Assembly: GCA_031769625.1 (NCBI GenBank)
Contig: JAUIMM010000126.1
Span: 5,294,001-5,358,000, forward strand
Direction: 5' to 3'
Origin: Taudactylus pleione
Taxonomy: Eukaryota > Chordata > Amphibia > Anura > Myobatrachidae
Length of the DNA: 64,000 bases
Shown here: positions 9,890 through 21,965 of the stretch, piece after piece
How the letters are laid out: each line of letters opens with the position of its first letter
Position numbering within the stretch: the first letter of the stretch is position 1
The notes under the pieces: model-generated
What the model was told of the DNA's origin: nothing
Database searches by the model: none
What the model saw: only the letters and a program-made list of their open reading frames with translations
Made by a program: the position numbers and the translations under genes

Positions 9890-11170
9890 CATAAAGACTC
9901 TCTCGCTTTTCAAATACAATTATTGCCACTATTTTTTTTTCCTGGCTTATCACCATGGCAACAGAGGACCAGTCACAAATTATGAGGTCATCATGGGACC
10001 AATCACAAAGGACATGGCTCTATTTAAGTGCCTCTGAAATTACATTCAGTAACTCTTTGCTCCCAGAAGAAGACCAATCGGTCGAAACACATTGGAGAAT
10101 ACATCATCACTCTGCTCTTACCCCGCTATAATCACCAAGCATCTGAGTTCACCCGTATTCATCCCCTGCCGATTCAGCACCACACGAGGAAGCCTTCAGC
10201 AAGCGCGCCAACACAGCCGGCAAGAACAACTGAGGTTCGGAAGCTGAGCTCCCGGGTGAGTATCCTCTGGTTGGTGAGTAGGACTGCAGCCCCCGGCTTT
10301 CCCCCGCCAAGACCGCCGGCACCCTCTCCCATGCTTGGCTGCACGGTCAGACACGAGTGCACGGACCTGTCCCTGAGTGTAGGGTCTCCATCCGTGACCG
10401 CGTCACCCGCAGTGCCACAGCACAGAGCGGTCCCCGAGGTTGGCTCCAGGCTGCCATCCCCGGACAGCAAGAAGAACATCCCGGGCAACGCATACCATCA
10501 GACTTTACACAGGTACCACACATCTATATAAGGCACCCTGCACGAAGAGGAGCGTTATGCCGCTACTTCTCCACACCGTTAACTTTACCTGAATCCCCAG
10601 AGACTTGTTTGGATTATTACGGGTTAAGAACTCTTTTTTTTCTATTACTTCAATCTGATACCCCCCTTTTTTTTCTGACAATTTGTATGTTCAATACATC
10701 ATGGTCTTATGATTCCACGGGCCTTAATACATCTTGGCACTGTGCTTTATTGTACATGAATCAAACGTCCAGATATATATGAGGACACTTCATTGTGAAC
10801 AATTGTACATTGATTAATATTGATGTCCATATTGATTTTATGTTTGCATTATTATCTTTAAAGGTAGAAGTTTTTCTTATATTCATTTGTGATCTGCATT
10901 GTATCACTACATATATACATTATCAATCTGGGTGTTGTCTAAATTAGGATAACACAATCCACCATATAGTAAGAAAAGGTTGTGCGCTACATCTGGTTAT
11001 TTATCCATCATCATTTCAATTATTGGATGAGGTCAGACATCCTCCAGTACAGCGGCACACCTTTTCTGAGGTATCACCATTTGCATAAATTGCGCAGGAC
11101 CTATACTTGTATTATTAAGGTTAAAAAAAGGACCTACATACCTGATTGTGTGTGTATCCTCTGAACATCA
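9890..11170 (+). mobile_element. Probable solo PLE terminal region (pLTR)
   Basis: The segment around 10015-10100 has the layout also found in both PLE terminal regions of this window: paired ACCAATCACA-type motifs, a TATTTAAG box near 10020, then CAGAAGAAGACC and GGTCGAAACACATTGG. Such a block is typical of Penelope-like element terminal repeats. No RT or GIY-YIG frame accompanies it; frames at 10028-10782 have no recognisable domain. The outer limits are approximate. Confidence 0.5.
10060..10097 (+). ncRNA. Hammerhead-ribozyme-like motif
   Basis: Stem I is CTCC (10060-10063) with GGAG (10094-10097). The core CAGAAGA (10064-10070) differs from the canonical CUGANGA at one position (U4 to A). 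Stem II is GACC/GGTC (10072-10075 and 10080-10083) with a 4-nt loop, followed by GAAAC (10084-10088). There is one extra A between the core and stem II. Likely a decayed or weak ribozyme; activity is unknown. Confidence 0.5.
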
Positions 11171-11491
11171 AGGATTGTACTTCTGTGACATCTGTATGCT
11201 GTGATTCGTTCCAAGCATCTTCCACAAGGGCCTTGGTCTTTTTAAAGATTTATGAGTAATAAGCATTTTCCCTTTTAGATGCCTTCATCTGCTTGTATGC
11301 TGTGACCACCAGAATAGTGAAAAACACTAGTCCATTCTTCAGCTGTTCTGGATTGTTCTAGTGTCTTCAAGTTCAAGCCCTATGCCAGTTACCCCATGCA
11401 GATTGGCCCATGTTGAGAGACCAGTAGGAATTAGCAAACATTACCCAGGAAGTGTTACAGCAGCACCTCCACACATACACAGAAGTAGGCA

Positions 11492-11640
11492 GTTCCAGGT
11501 ACCGGTGTAGGAGCATTGGAAGAATGGTTCCAGGTGCCAGTGTCCTGAGCCTGGGTGGAAAAAGCAATTCCAGGTGCCAGTGTCCTGAGCCTGGGTGGAA
11601 AAAGTAGTTCCAGGTGCTGGTGTAGGAGCCTGGTGGTGGC
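11492..11640. repeat. 40-bp tandem repeat, about 3.7 copies
   Basis: TTCCAGGTGCC starts recur at 11528, 11568 and 11608 (40-bp period), with a shorter diverged first copy at 11493. The unit contains GTGTCCTGAGCCTGGGTGG. Confidence 0.85.
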
Positions 11641-11979
11641 AGCAAGTTACCTGCCCACTGTGCAGTGGTTGGAGTCAGTAACAGTCAGGTAATGATGGTG
11701 AGAGGAATTCATAGGAGTGGTGAAGTAAACCCACTCAGGGTACTCAGGGATGAGTAACCACCCTTGAATTCTGATCTGTGATCAAAATATCAGTGATCGC
11801 CTGTTGGATTGAGGTTATATCAGTTGCTTAGTGATGGGATAATCCCATGCAGCTTTTCAGTTACCAGACTGGAGAAACCAAGCTGCTCAGGAGAGGTTAA
11901 CTGCAGTACAGGAGAATGCACAGGATGGATGAGAATAGTGGAATGTTTACAAGACACTCTAGCTGAATGACTGGCAGAA

Positions 11980-12860
11980 TTGGGAGACCGAGCAACCAAG
12001 AATAAGAGAATGCTCATTATCCAGAGGTGCATGACAAGCAGGCACCATTTGCCATGGTTCCCAGCAAACCATCTCCAGCTGCTGGAGCCATACAGTTTGC
12101 TAGTTTTAAGGACAGTAATGGGAACATTGATGGACCTTTACAAGTTTTTGAAAGGACTTGCAAACTCCATGATTTGCCTAACCTGGTGTGGGTCAGACAC
12201 CTAGTCCTCACTCTGCATGGAGAGGCACTGGAGACCTATTGAGGAGTGGCCACTGATGACTGTGGAGTTTATGACAAAGTCATAAGGACACTCTTACAGC
12301 AATATATTATCACTCTTGAGTCCTACAGAAAAATGTTCTGGGACTTGCCCAAGAGCCCTACCAGCACACATAAGCAGTTCACCACCCAGCTGAAGCAGTA
12401 TGTGGTGAAGATGGTGATGCAATCTTGTGCCACCACATGGGACTCACTAATTAACCTAATTTGCCAGGAGCAGATTTAATGTATGTGTGTCCCAGGAATG
12501 AAGGAGTCCCAGGAATGAAGGATTGGGTGCCCAGCTATAGTAGCTGACAAATATGTTGCAATTCAGCCACAAGGACAAAAGCACCCAAGCAGTAGCCATC
12601 GCCAAAAGACTGTACAAACAGTGGGACACCCATCTTCAGCTCACCACTCCCCAAAGCAAGCATCTTCTAGACAAGGTGCCTTAGCCCAGAATATGCTCCC
12701 TCCTGCCCCGCGAGTAGTCAGAGGTCAGCTGAGCCCCATCTGGTCAAGAAGTGCTACAGCTGTGGGAAAATCCAACATCTGAGGATGAACTGTCCCATGC
12801 CCCAAGCACCCCAGAATGGTGCCCCATTTTCGAGTGCTGGAGCCCGGCTTGCTTGTTTTT
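11980..12860 (+). pseudogene. Ty3/gypsy gag fossil with CCHC knuckle
   Basis: The frame from 12027 encodes 71 residues, is cut by an in-frame TGA at 12240-12242, and resumes in the same frame to 12479. The second part (VYDKVIRTLLQQY..., then TSTHKQFTTQLKQYV) has the helix pattern of SCAN-like gag capsid domains of Gmr1-type Ty3/gypsy elements. At 12752-12793 a zinc knuckle CYSCGKIQHLRMNC fits C-x2-C-x4-H-x4-C exactly. A protease motif follows at 12999. No intact gag can be made; it is an old copy on the plus strand. Confidence 0.7.
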
Positions 12861-12959
12861 AACCTGTGGAGATTAACCCAAAGAAAATCAGGCTAACTCT
12901 ACAAAGAGAGTCACCTGAATAGCAAAGGAGCCACCCCAAAATTTGTGGCAGCACCTGCA

Positions 12960-13030
12960 GCTGGTCTACTGGGGCCCAGGCAAGGAGAAGGCCTAAAAGA
13001 CTCTGGGGCCTCAATCGCCATAATGTAAAA
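12960..13030 (+). pseudogene. Ty3/gypsy protease fragment
   Basis: The plus strand reads EGLKDSGASIAIM and then a stop at 13025. DSGAS is the retropepsin active-site motif and the segment lies just downstream of the CCHC knuckle, as gag-pro order predicts. The rest of the pol region is not recognisable. Confidence 0.55.
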
Positions 13031-13169
13031 ATAAGATGAAGGATTGAGGAAGATTGAGATACTTGCTGTATCCACTGTCAATGAAGAAGAAGGCGTATGG
13101 AGTGCCAGCTAAGTTTTACAAAGCCTACCATTCCCATTATCTCCCAAGTCTTGTGTGAGATCAGATCAG

Positions 13170-14150
13170 GCGGGATTATGTCATACACAATAGATTAGCA
13201 GACACACTGTCAGCACATTTGCAGATCCATTTTATGATATCAGTATGGGGAAATGTTCAGACGTACTATCTCCCTGCTTCCCTAAAATAACTGAATCCAT
13301 GACAGTAATGAAAAGTTTGAGTTCATGGTTTAAGGAGTTTCTGTATAATTATCAAGCATCAAATGCAAAGTAGATTTTGTTATTTAGCCATTGTACTTTT
13401 GAAGTAACTTGAAGGCTCAAGGATCTATTTTTCTAGTTCCATTTTAAAAAATTCATCCTTTTCATACCATTTAAATACCAAAGAAAACATTGCAGTATAT
13501 ATAATATTTTTACCTAATAAATCATTACCAGTAAAATAATACCTCACTACTGCACATTCCTTGGAGCAGTAATAGTCAGTGTTTCTGAAAATGGTTGACA
13601 AGCATTCCATTAGTTTTATATATTCAACTATGTGATAGACCAAATATGTATGAAACCACAGGAATTTAAGAGCAATCAGGTTTTCAATAAATTAGTGAAA
13701 GGACAGCTGAATTTACTATGTGGTATTCGAAAAAATAGCAATCTCATTAGCTTTAAAAATCTTTTTTTTTTCAAAATAAGTTTGGAGTGAAAACAGGATG
13801 ATCTTGAACAAAGTAATATTTTGAAGGAGCAGAATCTATGCCTTTCAAAATATGGAGAAGGCGAAAGATGGACACTGATGTAGGTTTATGAAATTCTTTT
13901 CCTGGTTATTTAGGGCTTGTTTCTACTTGCAGAATTACATGAAAAAGGTTCCTGTTGTAGCCTAATTACAATTTACATATGTGTTTTCACAAGGACTTTT
14001 AAGAAACAATTCAATTATCTTAGATTATCCAAAAATAGAGAATTTTACAATGGACAGGCATAATGCAAAGCTGTGCAAAACCCAAGGTTGTCCTTATATT
14101 AAATGAGTGTGCCTACTTTTGTCAAATGTACCACTATTGCATATAAAAAT
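13170..14150. other. Unassigned AT-rich stretch
   Basis: No gene, inverted repeat or tandem array supported. Confidence 0.35.
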
Positions 14151-14151
14151 T

Positions 14152-15480
14152 AGAGATGAGCATTTCAGTTTACTTGGAAACCGAACACATCCGAACTTAG
14201 CTCGGATCCTCCCACCAAGGGGCGTATTCAATTAGTTTTGCACCCGCAGAACAGTTTTGCCTCCTCGACTTTTCGCCGACATTGTGTGTTTTGCCCCCTC
14301 TATTTGACGTATTAAATTACAAACCATGCGAAAATGGCAAGCACAAATTCAGAACAGACGGAAAGTGGTGTCAGAATTGGGGAAATCAGCCTGAACCCCC
14401 CCAAAAAGATGCACTAACATTGGGGATCAATGTAGATGTGTCCGAACAGCCCTAATAAAACTGTTTGGGGTACTTAAGTTGTTTCAATAGCTTCTTTTTA
14501 GCGTCTTTGCACAAGTGGTGAAGAATGGCATTAAGCAGTATTTTTGGGGGAAAATAAGTAGTCCTGTCTAATTTGGGGTACATGAAAATGGGTGCTAGCA
14601 TATTTTAAAGTCTCTAAAGTGAAGTTTTAAAAATGTGAAAAACGCTCTTGTTGCATGCACCTGCAATCATAAAAACACCTGACCCATCCTTGCAGACCCC
14701 CAAGAAGTCTATTTTGCTAGTTTTTATGCTTGTACTCCCACTTTGTGCTTTTTCGTCCCCAAAATTAAAGTACTTTTTTGGGGTGTTCTTAAGTTTTTTA
14801 CAGGATTTTTTGACACAGTTGTCCTTTGGGGGGCTTCCCAAGGGTTCTGAGTGGTTTCTCCACCTTTGCACCCCAAAATAAAAATTTTGCACTTCTTTTC
14901 ACCTGCTATTCAGAGGCGAATCTTTTTCACCGATTATATTGTATTGACTTTCCGCCTAGGCGAAAACCGTCTGGAATTGAACACGGATATAAGTTCCAAC
15001 GACGCAAAAAGCTGTGCTCGGCGATACTTTTTCGCGGAAAATGGCTTTTCGCGTCTAATTGAATATGACCCCAAGTTTGGATCCCATAACGAGGCAAAAC
15101 ATCATCTTCCCGGTGTCAGATCTTGCGTGTTTTGGATTGCATATAAAGTGTCGTGATTGGGTGCCGTTTCACAGAGAAGTGTGGAGGGAGAGGGTGTGGG
15201 AATGTGGGCTGGAGCACTGTAATATAAAAAATGCCATTAGCACACCATCAGGGTGCTATTAGGATTAGAAGGATTTAGGTCGGAGTGCAGATAGTTGCAA
15301 TCCTTAATATTAGTAGTAATAGCTGGAGTAGGTGCCTAGAAAGGGTGACTGCAGGAATCCTCATTGTCAGAGTGTTTGTTTTGTTTGTCACACACACTGA
15401 CTGCACACTCACACACTGCAGTGCAAACATGCTACTGTTTGTTTGTGTGTGTGTTTGTTTGTTAAAGTGAACCTGTTAAA
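14152..15480. mobile_element. hAT-like non-autonomous element, split by a MITE
   Basis: The left end at 14152 reads TAGAGATGAGCATTTCAG, like the TAGGGGTGAGC ends of the hAT family. After the inserted MITE, 15073-15170 (CATCATCTTCCCGGTGTC, then GATTGCATATAAAGTG) is related to 59574-59660, the TATA-containing terminal region of hAT copy 3. The right boundary is not clear. Confidence 0.5.
14219..15072. mobile_element. MITE with GGGGCGTATTCAATTAG / GGGGTCATATTCAATTAG ends
   Basis: Left end GGGGCGTATTCAATTAG; the right end read on the other strand is GGGGTCATATTCAATTAG. AAG or CAAG occurs on both sides, so the exact duplication is ambiguous. It interrupts the hAT-like element at 14152. Internal reading frames (for example 14648-14881) show no domain. 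Confidence 0.7.
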
Positions 15481-15510
15481 GAAAACCACGCTGTATAATG
15501 CTGTTTATAC

Positions 15511-15533
15511 ATATATATATATATATATATATT
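15511..15533. repeat. (TA)n microsatellite, short
   Basis: Uninterrupted AT dinucleotide run. Confidence 0.95.
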
Positions 15534-15590
15534 ATGTAGGTGCGGCACTGCTGGCACAACCAAAAAATCCAAAGTAGAGTGGTAATATTG

Positions 15591-15594
<4 letters not shown>

Positions 15595-15657
<63 letters not shown>
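15595..15657. repeat. (TA)n microsatellite abutting hAT copy 1
   Basis: About 31 AT dinucleotides running directly into the TAGGGGTG terminus at 15658. Confidence 0.95.
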
Positions 15658-15660
<3 letters not shown>

Positions 15661-16441
15661 GGGTGTGCACCGGCCACTTTTCGTGTTTTGTGTTTTGGTT
15701 TTTGATCTGGATCTTTCTTCGTGTTTTGGATCTGGATTGGTTTTGCCAAAACCACCCTTCCGTGTTTTGGGTTCTGGGTTTTGTGTTTTGGATCTGTATT
15801 TTTTTAAAAAAAGCATAAAAACAGCTAAAATCACAGAATTTGTAGGTTTTTCTGCTCCTATGCTATTATTAACCTCAATAACCTTAATTTCCACTCATTT
15901 CCAGTCTATTCTGAACACCTCACACCTCACAATAGTGTTTTTATGTCCAAAAGGTTGCACCGAGGTAGCTGGATGACTACGCTAAGCGACACGAGTGGGC
16001 GGCACAAACACGTGACCCATCTAGGAGTGACACTGCAGTGGCAGACAGGATGGCAGTTAGAAAAACTAGGCCCCAAACTGTACATAATGCAAAGAAAAAA
16101 AAGAAGTGCAAGATGGAATTGTCCTTGGGCCCTCCCACCCACCCTTATGTTGTATAAACAGGACACGCACACTTTAACAAATCAATCATTTCAGCGCCAG
16201 GGTCTGCCACACAACTGTGGCTGAAATGATTGGTTCGTTTGGGCCCCCACAAAACAAGCTGGCAATTAATGTGTCCCTGCACAAACTGGCTCTACGGAGG
16301 CAAGATGTCATCCTCATCCTCCTCATCCACCGATTCCTCACCCTCTAGCGTTTCCAGAAGGACGTTGGTGGCAATTTTACATGCACTACAGGGTGAATCC
16401 ACCACCACAGGTCCCTCTGTACCTTCTGGAGGCTGGTCTCC

Positions 16442-17899
16442 CTATAAGAGCTGATAATTCATTTTGATGAACATCATCTTCTCCACATTCTGTGGAAGCA
16501 ACCTCCTACGCCTTTCGCTGACAAGGTTCCTGGCTGCACTAAACACTCTTTCAGAGTACACACTGGAGGGGGGGCAACTCAGGTAAAATAGAGCCAGTTT
16601 GTACAGGGGCCTCCAAATTGCCTCTTTTTCCTGCCAGTACAGGTATGGACTGTCTGACATGCCTACTTGGATGCTGTCACCGAGGTAATCCTCCACCATT
16701 CTGTCAATGGTGACAGTATCATATGCAGTGACAGTAGACATGTCAGAAATTGTTGCCAGGTCCTTCAGTCCAGACCAGATGTCCAAACTTGGTCCTGCCT
16801 GCCCTGCATCACCGCCAGCGGGTTGCTTAGGATAGCTAAGTTTTTTCCTGGCAGCCCCATTTGCGGGAGAAAATGAAGAAGGAGCCGTTGACGTGTCACG
16901 TTCCGCTTCAGCTGACAGTGTGTTCACCAGCAGGTCTTTGCACCTCTGCAGGCTTGTGTCGGCCGGAAAGAGAGACACCACATAGGCTTTAAACCTAGGA
17001 TCAAGCACGGTGGCCAAAATGTAGTGGTCTGATTTCAACAGATTGACCACCCTGGAATCCTGGCAAAGCGAATGAAGGGCTTCATCCACAAGTCCCACAT
17101 GCCGAGCGGAATCGCTCCGTCTTAGCTCCTCCTTCACTTTCTCCAGCTGCTTCTGCAAAAGCCTGATGAGGGGACTGACCTGACTCAAGCTGGCAGTGTC
17201 TGAACTGACTTCACGTGTGGCAAGTTCGAAGGGCTGGAGAACCTTGCACAACACGGAAATCATTCTCCACTGCGCTTGAGTCAGGTGCATACCCCCTCCT
17301 TTGCCTATGTCATAGGTGGATGTATAGGCTTGTATGGCCTTTTGCTGCTCCTCCATCCTCTGAAGCATATAGAGGGTTGAGTTCCACCGCGTCACAACCT
17401 CTTGCTTCAGGTGATGGCGGGGCAGGTTCAAGAGTGTTTGCTGGCGCTCCAGTCTTCGGCACGCAGTCGCTGAATGACGAAAGTGGCCAGAAATTTTTTG
17501 GGCCACCCAAAGCGTCTCCTGCACGCCCCTGTCGCTTTTCAGAAAATTCTGCACCACCAAGTTTATTGTGTGAGCAAAACATGGGACATGCTGGAATTTG
17601 CCCAGATGTAATGCCCGCACAATATTGGTGGCATTGTCAGATATCACAAATCCCCAGGAGAGTCTAAGTGGGGTAAGCCACTGGGTGATGATTTCCCTCA
17701 GTTTCTCTAAGAGGTTGTCGGCGGTGTGCCTCTTACTGAAACCGGTGATACACAGCGTAGCCTGCCTTGTAACGAGCTGGCATTTCTGAGATGCTGCTAC
17801 TGGTGACGCTGCTGCTGTTGCTGCGTAAGGTGATACATCTACCCAGTGGGCTGTCACAGTCATATAGTCCTTAGTCTGCCCTGTTCCACTTGTCCACAT
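16442..17899 (-). pseudogene. hAT transposase, C-terminal part (copy 1)
   Basis: A 485-residue open frame holding the RNase H-like catalytic core and the hATC dimerisation domain of a BED-type hAT transposase, which would cut and rejoin element ends in the nucleus. A DMW motif at its start and SDNATNIV (~110) carry the expected catalytic Asp residues; the Glu expected in the C-terminal part falls near SVYSERVFSAARNLVSERRR (~residues 448-467). YWQEKEAIWRPLYKLALFYL is the hATC block. It overlaps the upstream frame at 17871-17899: relative to copy 2, about 8 bases are missing near 17925, which shifts the frame. The end NYQLL-stop is premature, since copy 2 continues with an acidic tail. Confidence 0.85.
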
Positions 17900-19397
17900 G
17901 TCCTTGGTTAAGTGGACATTGTGTATTTTTCAGGACACTGAGGACACTTTTTCTGACGTTTCTGTACAGTCTCGGTATCGCCTGCCTAGTGAAGTGGAAT
18001 CTAGACGGGATTTGGAACCAGGGACACACTACCTCCATCAATTGTCTAAATCCCACTGCACTAATGGCGGATACCGGACGCACGTCTAACACCAACATAG
18101 CAGTCAAGGCCTCAGTTATACGTTTTGCTTCAGGATGACTGCTGTCGTACTTCATCCTCCTCGCTAAGGACTGTTGGAGGGTCAATTGTTTAGTAAAAGT
18201 AGTGGTGTTCCTACTTCCTCTCTGGGATGATGAACGACTCCCAGCAGCAGCAACAGCAGCAGCGGCAGCAGTAGGCGTAGCAATGCAGGATCCTCCGGAG
18301 GAATCCCGGATAGGAGAGTCAGTCATGCCAGTGACATGGCCTGCAGGACTACTTCCGATCCTGACTAAGGAGGAAATTGACGAGGAGGGAGTTGACGGTG
18401 TGGTTTGCAGGCGCTTGGATACAACAGGACAACGGGATTTAGGTGTCCCTGGACTGCTTACGGTCTTAGCCAAAGTTTCTGAACTTGACAGTAACTTTTT
18501 ATGAACGCGCTGCAGTTGCCGTATAAGGGAGGATGTTCCTAGGTGGTTGACGTCCCTACCCCTACTTATTTCACCTTTACATATGGTACATATGGCAAGA
18601 CAGTTGTTGTCCGGATTTGGATAGAAATATTGCCAGACCAAAGAGGTGGAATGTTTGGTCTTCTGCCCAGGCATGACCGTGATGGGCTTTTTCATCCCAC
18701 GGACAACAACTGTCTCCCCCGGAGCCTGATTTAAACAAACCACATCACCATCAGAATCCTCCTCGCCAACTTCCTCCTCAGCGCCAGCTACACCAGTATC
18801 CTCATCCTGTTGTACTTCAACAGTGACATCTTCAATTTGCATATCAGCAAGTGGACTGTGGGTGCTCCTTTCAGCACTTGCAGGGGGCGTGCAAATGGTG
18901 GAAAGAGCCACCTCTTCCCGTCCAGTGCTGGGAAGGTCAGGCATCGCAACCACCACCACACTTGGACTCTCCTTGGGGATTTGTGATATCTTCTTAGAAA
19001 GCACAGTTCTTCGCTGTGCTTTTGCCAGCTTAACTCTTTTGATTTTTTTAGTGGGAGGAGGGCTTCCATCGTCATGTGAAGCTGAACCACTAGTCATGAA
19101 CATACTAGGGATCGACCTTAGCCGTTCCTTGCCACTCTGTGTCGTAAATGGCATATTGCCAAGTTTACGTTTCTCTTCAGCTGATTTAAATGTCTTTTTC
19201 AAGGTCATTTTCCTGAACTTTGCCATTTGGGATTGTATGTGCCCTCTACTATGACATTGGGCATCAGCCTTGGCAGACGACGTTGATGGCATGTTATCGT
19301 CTATGTCATGACTAGTGGCAGCAGCTTCAGCACTAGGAGGAAGTGGTTCTTGATCTTTCTCTATTTTATTTTTATCGGAGAAAGTTTGGTCCTCCAT
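17871..19397 (-). pseudogene. hAT transposase, N-terminal part with BED finger (copy 1)
   Basis: A 508-residue frame from the ATG at 19397, the first Met after the 5' repeat array. It has a Ser/Lys/acidic N-terminal region (~1-240), a BED-type zinc finger (~250-305: SLVWQYF..., CTIC, ...VH), a Ser-rich linker with polyalanine (TAAAAAVAAAG, ~380), and the start of the transposase fold (~430-490). Copy 2 has RHLQRIH in the finger, where copy 1 has RQLQRVH, so copy 1 lost one zinc-ligand His. The frame runs off after a deletion near 17925 into a missense tail (CPLNQGHVDKWNRAD). Confidence 0.85.
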
Positions 19398-19419
19398 TTA
19401 TGTTATATCGATTTGATAT

Positions 19420-21690
19420 ATACGTGCGGCTAAACACAGAAAGTAATTTTTTTTTTGGTTTGGACTGGAGTGTACTTTCGGGGGTTACAGCACCCTTTAA
19501 TGGTCAAGCCAGCCGGCCCTTTACTTATGACACAGGCGCACGCTTGGCACTACTTTGTTGATGCACGTGCGGCTACTGCGCACACAATTCACAAACACAG
19601 AAAATAATTTTTTTTTTGGTTTGGACTGGAGTGTACTTTCGGGGGTTACAGCACCCTTTAACGGTCAAGCCAGCCGGCCCTTTACTTATGACACAGGCGC
19701 ACGCTTGGCACTACTTTGTTGATGCACGTGCGGCTACTGCGCACACAATTCACAAACACAGAAAATAATTTTTTTTTTGGTTTGGACTGTAGTGTACTTT
19801 GGGGGTTACAGCACCCTTTATCGGTCAAGCCAGCCGGCCCTTTACTTATGACACAGGCGCACGCTTGGCACTACTTTGTTGATGCACGTGCGGCTACTGC
19901 GCACACAATTCACAAACACAGAAAATAAATTTTTTTTTGGTTTGGACTGGAGTGTACTTTCGGGGGTTACAGCACCCTTTAACGGTCAAGCCAGCCGGCC
20001 CTTTACTTATGACACAGGCGCACGCTTGGCACTACTTTGTTGATGCACGTGCGGCTACTGCGCACACAATTCACAAACACAGAAAATAATTTTTTTTTTG
20101 GTTTGGACTGTAGTGTACTTTGGGGGTTACAGCACCCTTTATCGGTCAAGCCAGCCGGCCCTTTACTTATGACACAGGCGCACGCTTGGCACTACTTTGT
20201 TGATGCACGTGCGGCTACTGCGCACACAATTCACAAACACAGAAAATAATTTTTTTTTTGGTTTGGACTGTAGTGTACTTTGGGGGTTACAGCACCCTTT
20301 ATCGGTCAAGCCAGCCGGCCCTTTACTTATGACACAGGCGCACGCTTGGCACTACTTTGTTGATGCACGTGCGGCTACTGCGCACACAATTCACAAACAC
20401 AGAAAATAATTTTTTTTTTGGTTTGGACTGGAGTGTACTTTTGGGGTTACAGCACCCTTTAACGGTCAAGCCAGCCGGCCCTTTACTTATGACACAGGCG
20501 CACGCTTGGCACTACTTTGTTGATGCACGTGCGGCTACTGCGCACACAATTCACAAACACAGAAAATATTTTTTTTTTTGGTTTGGACTGGAGTGTACTT
20601 TGGGGGTTACAGCACCCTTTAATGGTCAAGCCAGCCGGCCCTTTACTTATGACACAGGCGCACGCTTGGCACTACTTTGTTGATGCACGTGCGGCTACTG
20701 CGCACACAATTCACAAACACAGAAAATAATTTTTTTTTTGGTTTGGACTGGAGTGTACTTTGGGAGTTACAGCACCCTTTAACGGTCAAGCCAGCCGGCC
20801 CTTTACTTATGACACAGGCGCACGCTTGGCACTACTTTGTTGATGCATGTGCGGCTACTGCGCACACAATTCACAAACACAGAAAATAATTTTTTTTTTG
20901 GTTTGGACTGGAGTGTACTTTCGGGGGTTACAGCACCCTTAACGGTCAAGCCAGCCGGCCCTTTACTTATGACACAGGCGCACACTTGGCACTACTTTGT
21001 TGATGCACGTGCGGCTACTGCGCACACAATTCACAAACACAGAAAATAATTTTTTTTTGGTTTGGACTGGAGTGTACTTTTGGGGTTACAGCACCCTTTA
21101 TCGGTCAAGCCAGCCGGCCCTTTACTTATGACACAGGCGCACGCTTGGCACTACTTTGTTGATGCACGTGCGGCTACTGCGCACACAATTCACAAACACA
21201 GAAAATAATTTTTTTTTTGGTTTGGACTGGAGTGTACTTTTGGGGTTACAGCACCCTTTAACGGTCAAGCCAGCCGGCCCTTTACTTATGACACAGGCGC
21301 ACGCTTGGCACTACTTTGTTGATGCACGTGCGGCTACTGCGCACACAATTCACAAACACAGAAAATATATTTTTTTTTGGTTTGGACTGGAGTGTACTTT
21401 GGGGGTTACAGCACCCTTTAATGGTCAAGCCAGCCGGCCCTTTACTTATGACACAGGCGCACGCTTGGCACTACTTTGTTGATGCACGTGCGGCTACTGC
21501 GCACACAATTCACAAACACAGAAAATAATTTTTTTTTTGGTTTGGACTGGAGTGTACTTTGGGGGTTACAGCACCCTTTAACGGTCAAGCCAGCCGGCCC
21601 TTTACTTATGACACAGGCGCACGCTTGGCACTACTTTGTTGATGCACGTGCGGCTACTGCGCACACAATTCACAAACACAGAAAATATAT
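19420..21690. repeat. 160-bp tandem array, about 14 units (hAT copy 1)
   Basis: The landmark GATGCACGTGCGGCTACTGC recurs every ~160 bp from 19560 to 21640. Each unit has a CACGTG palindrome, a T-tract, a GTGTACTTT block and AAGCCAGCCGGCCCTTTAC. Units differ by few bases, so the array is recent. Open frames of 70-108 codons inside it are repeat read-through. In transposase sense it lies between the TATA box and the ATG. Confidence 0.95.
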
Positions 21691-21699
21691 TATTTTTTT

Positions 21700-21965
21700 A
21701 GCACTTGGGGGGAGCACCCCTGATGGACAGAGCACCCCCTGGACAACACTACAGCACCCCTTTAGGACTGGGACACTGCACAGGACTTTGGAGTGGACAC
21801 AGCCCCTATGGAGAACTGACTGCACAACACAGTCCAGCCAACCCATATGGACTTTGAAGTAGTGGACACAGCCCCTATTAACAACAGCAGCACAGCACAA
21901 CACAGCCAGCCACTATGGACTTTGAAGTAGTGGACAACAGCAGCACTACACTACACTACACTACA
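21700..21965. repeat. Short ~65-bp repeats, hAT right subterminal region
   Basis: GGACTTTGAAGTAGTGGACA followed by an AGCCCCTAT segment and CAGCAGCACA recurs two to three times. Equivalent blocks are at 56420-56620 and, inverted, 59700-59930. Confidence 0.75.

Noticed and set aside
10028..10782. Two overlapping plus-strand frames of 167 and 141 codons
   Set aside because: No domain; they lie in a probable PLE terminal repeat and overlap each other in different frames.
15476..15894. Tyr/Ile repeat frames on both strands
   Set aside because: Produced by the TA microsatellite.
17310..17582. 90-codon minus-strand frame within the hAT, and its twin at 53053-53325
   Set aside because: An out-of-phase shadow of the transposase catalytic frame, conserved only because the DNA is.
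19420..21690. Regular repeats considered as a CRISPR-like array
   Set aside because: Units are 160 bp and repeat along their whole length with no unique spacers, in a eukaryotic transposon; they are a tandem satellite.
19716..21862. Repeated 70-128-codon plus-strand frames with FGLDWSVLWGLQHPL-type peptides
   Set aside because: They are read-through of the 160-bp array, antisense to the transposase, and identical from unit to unit.
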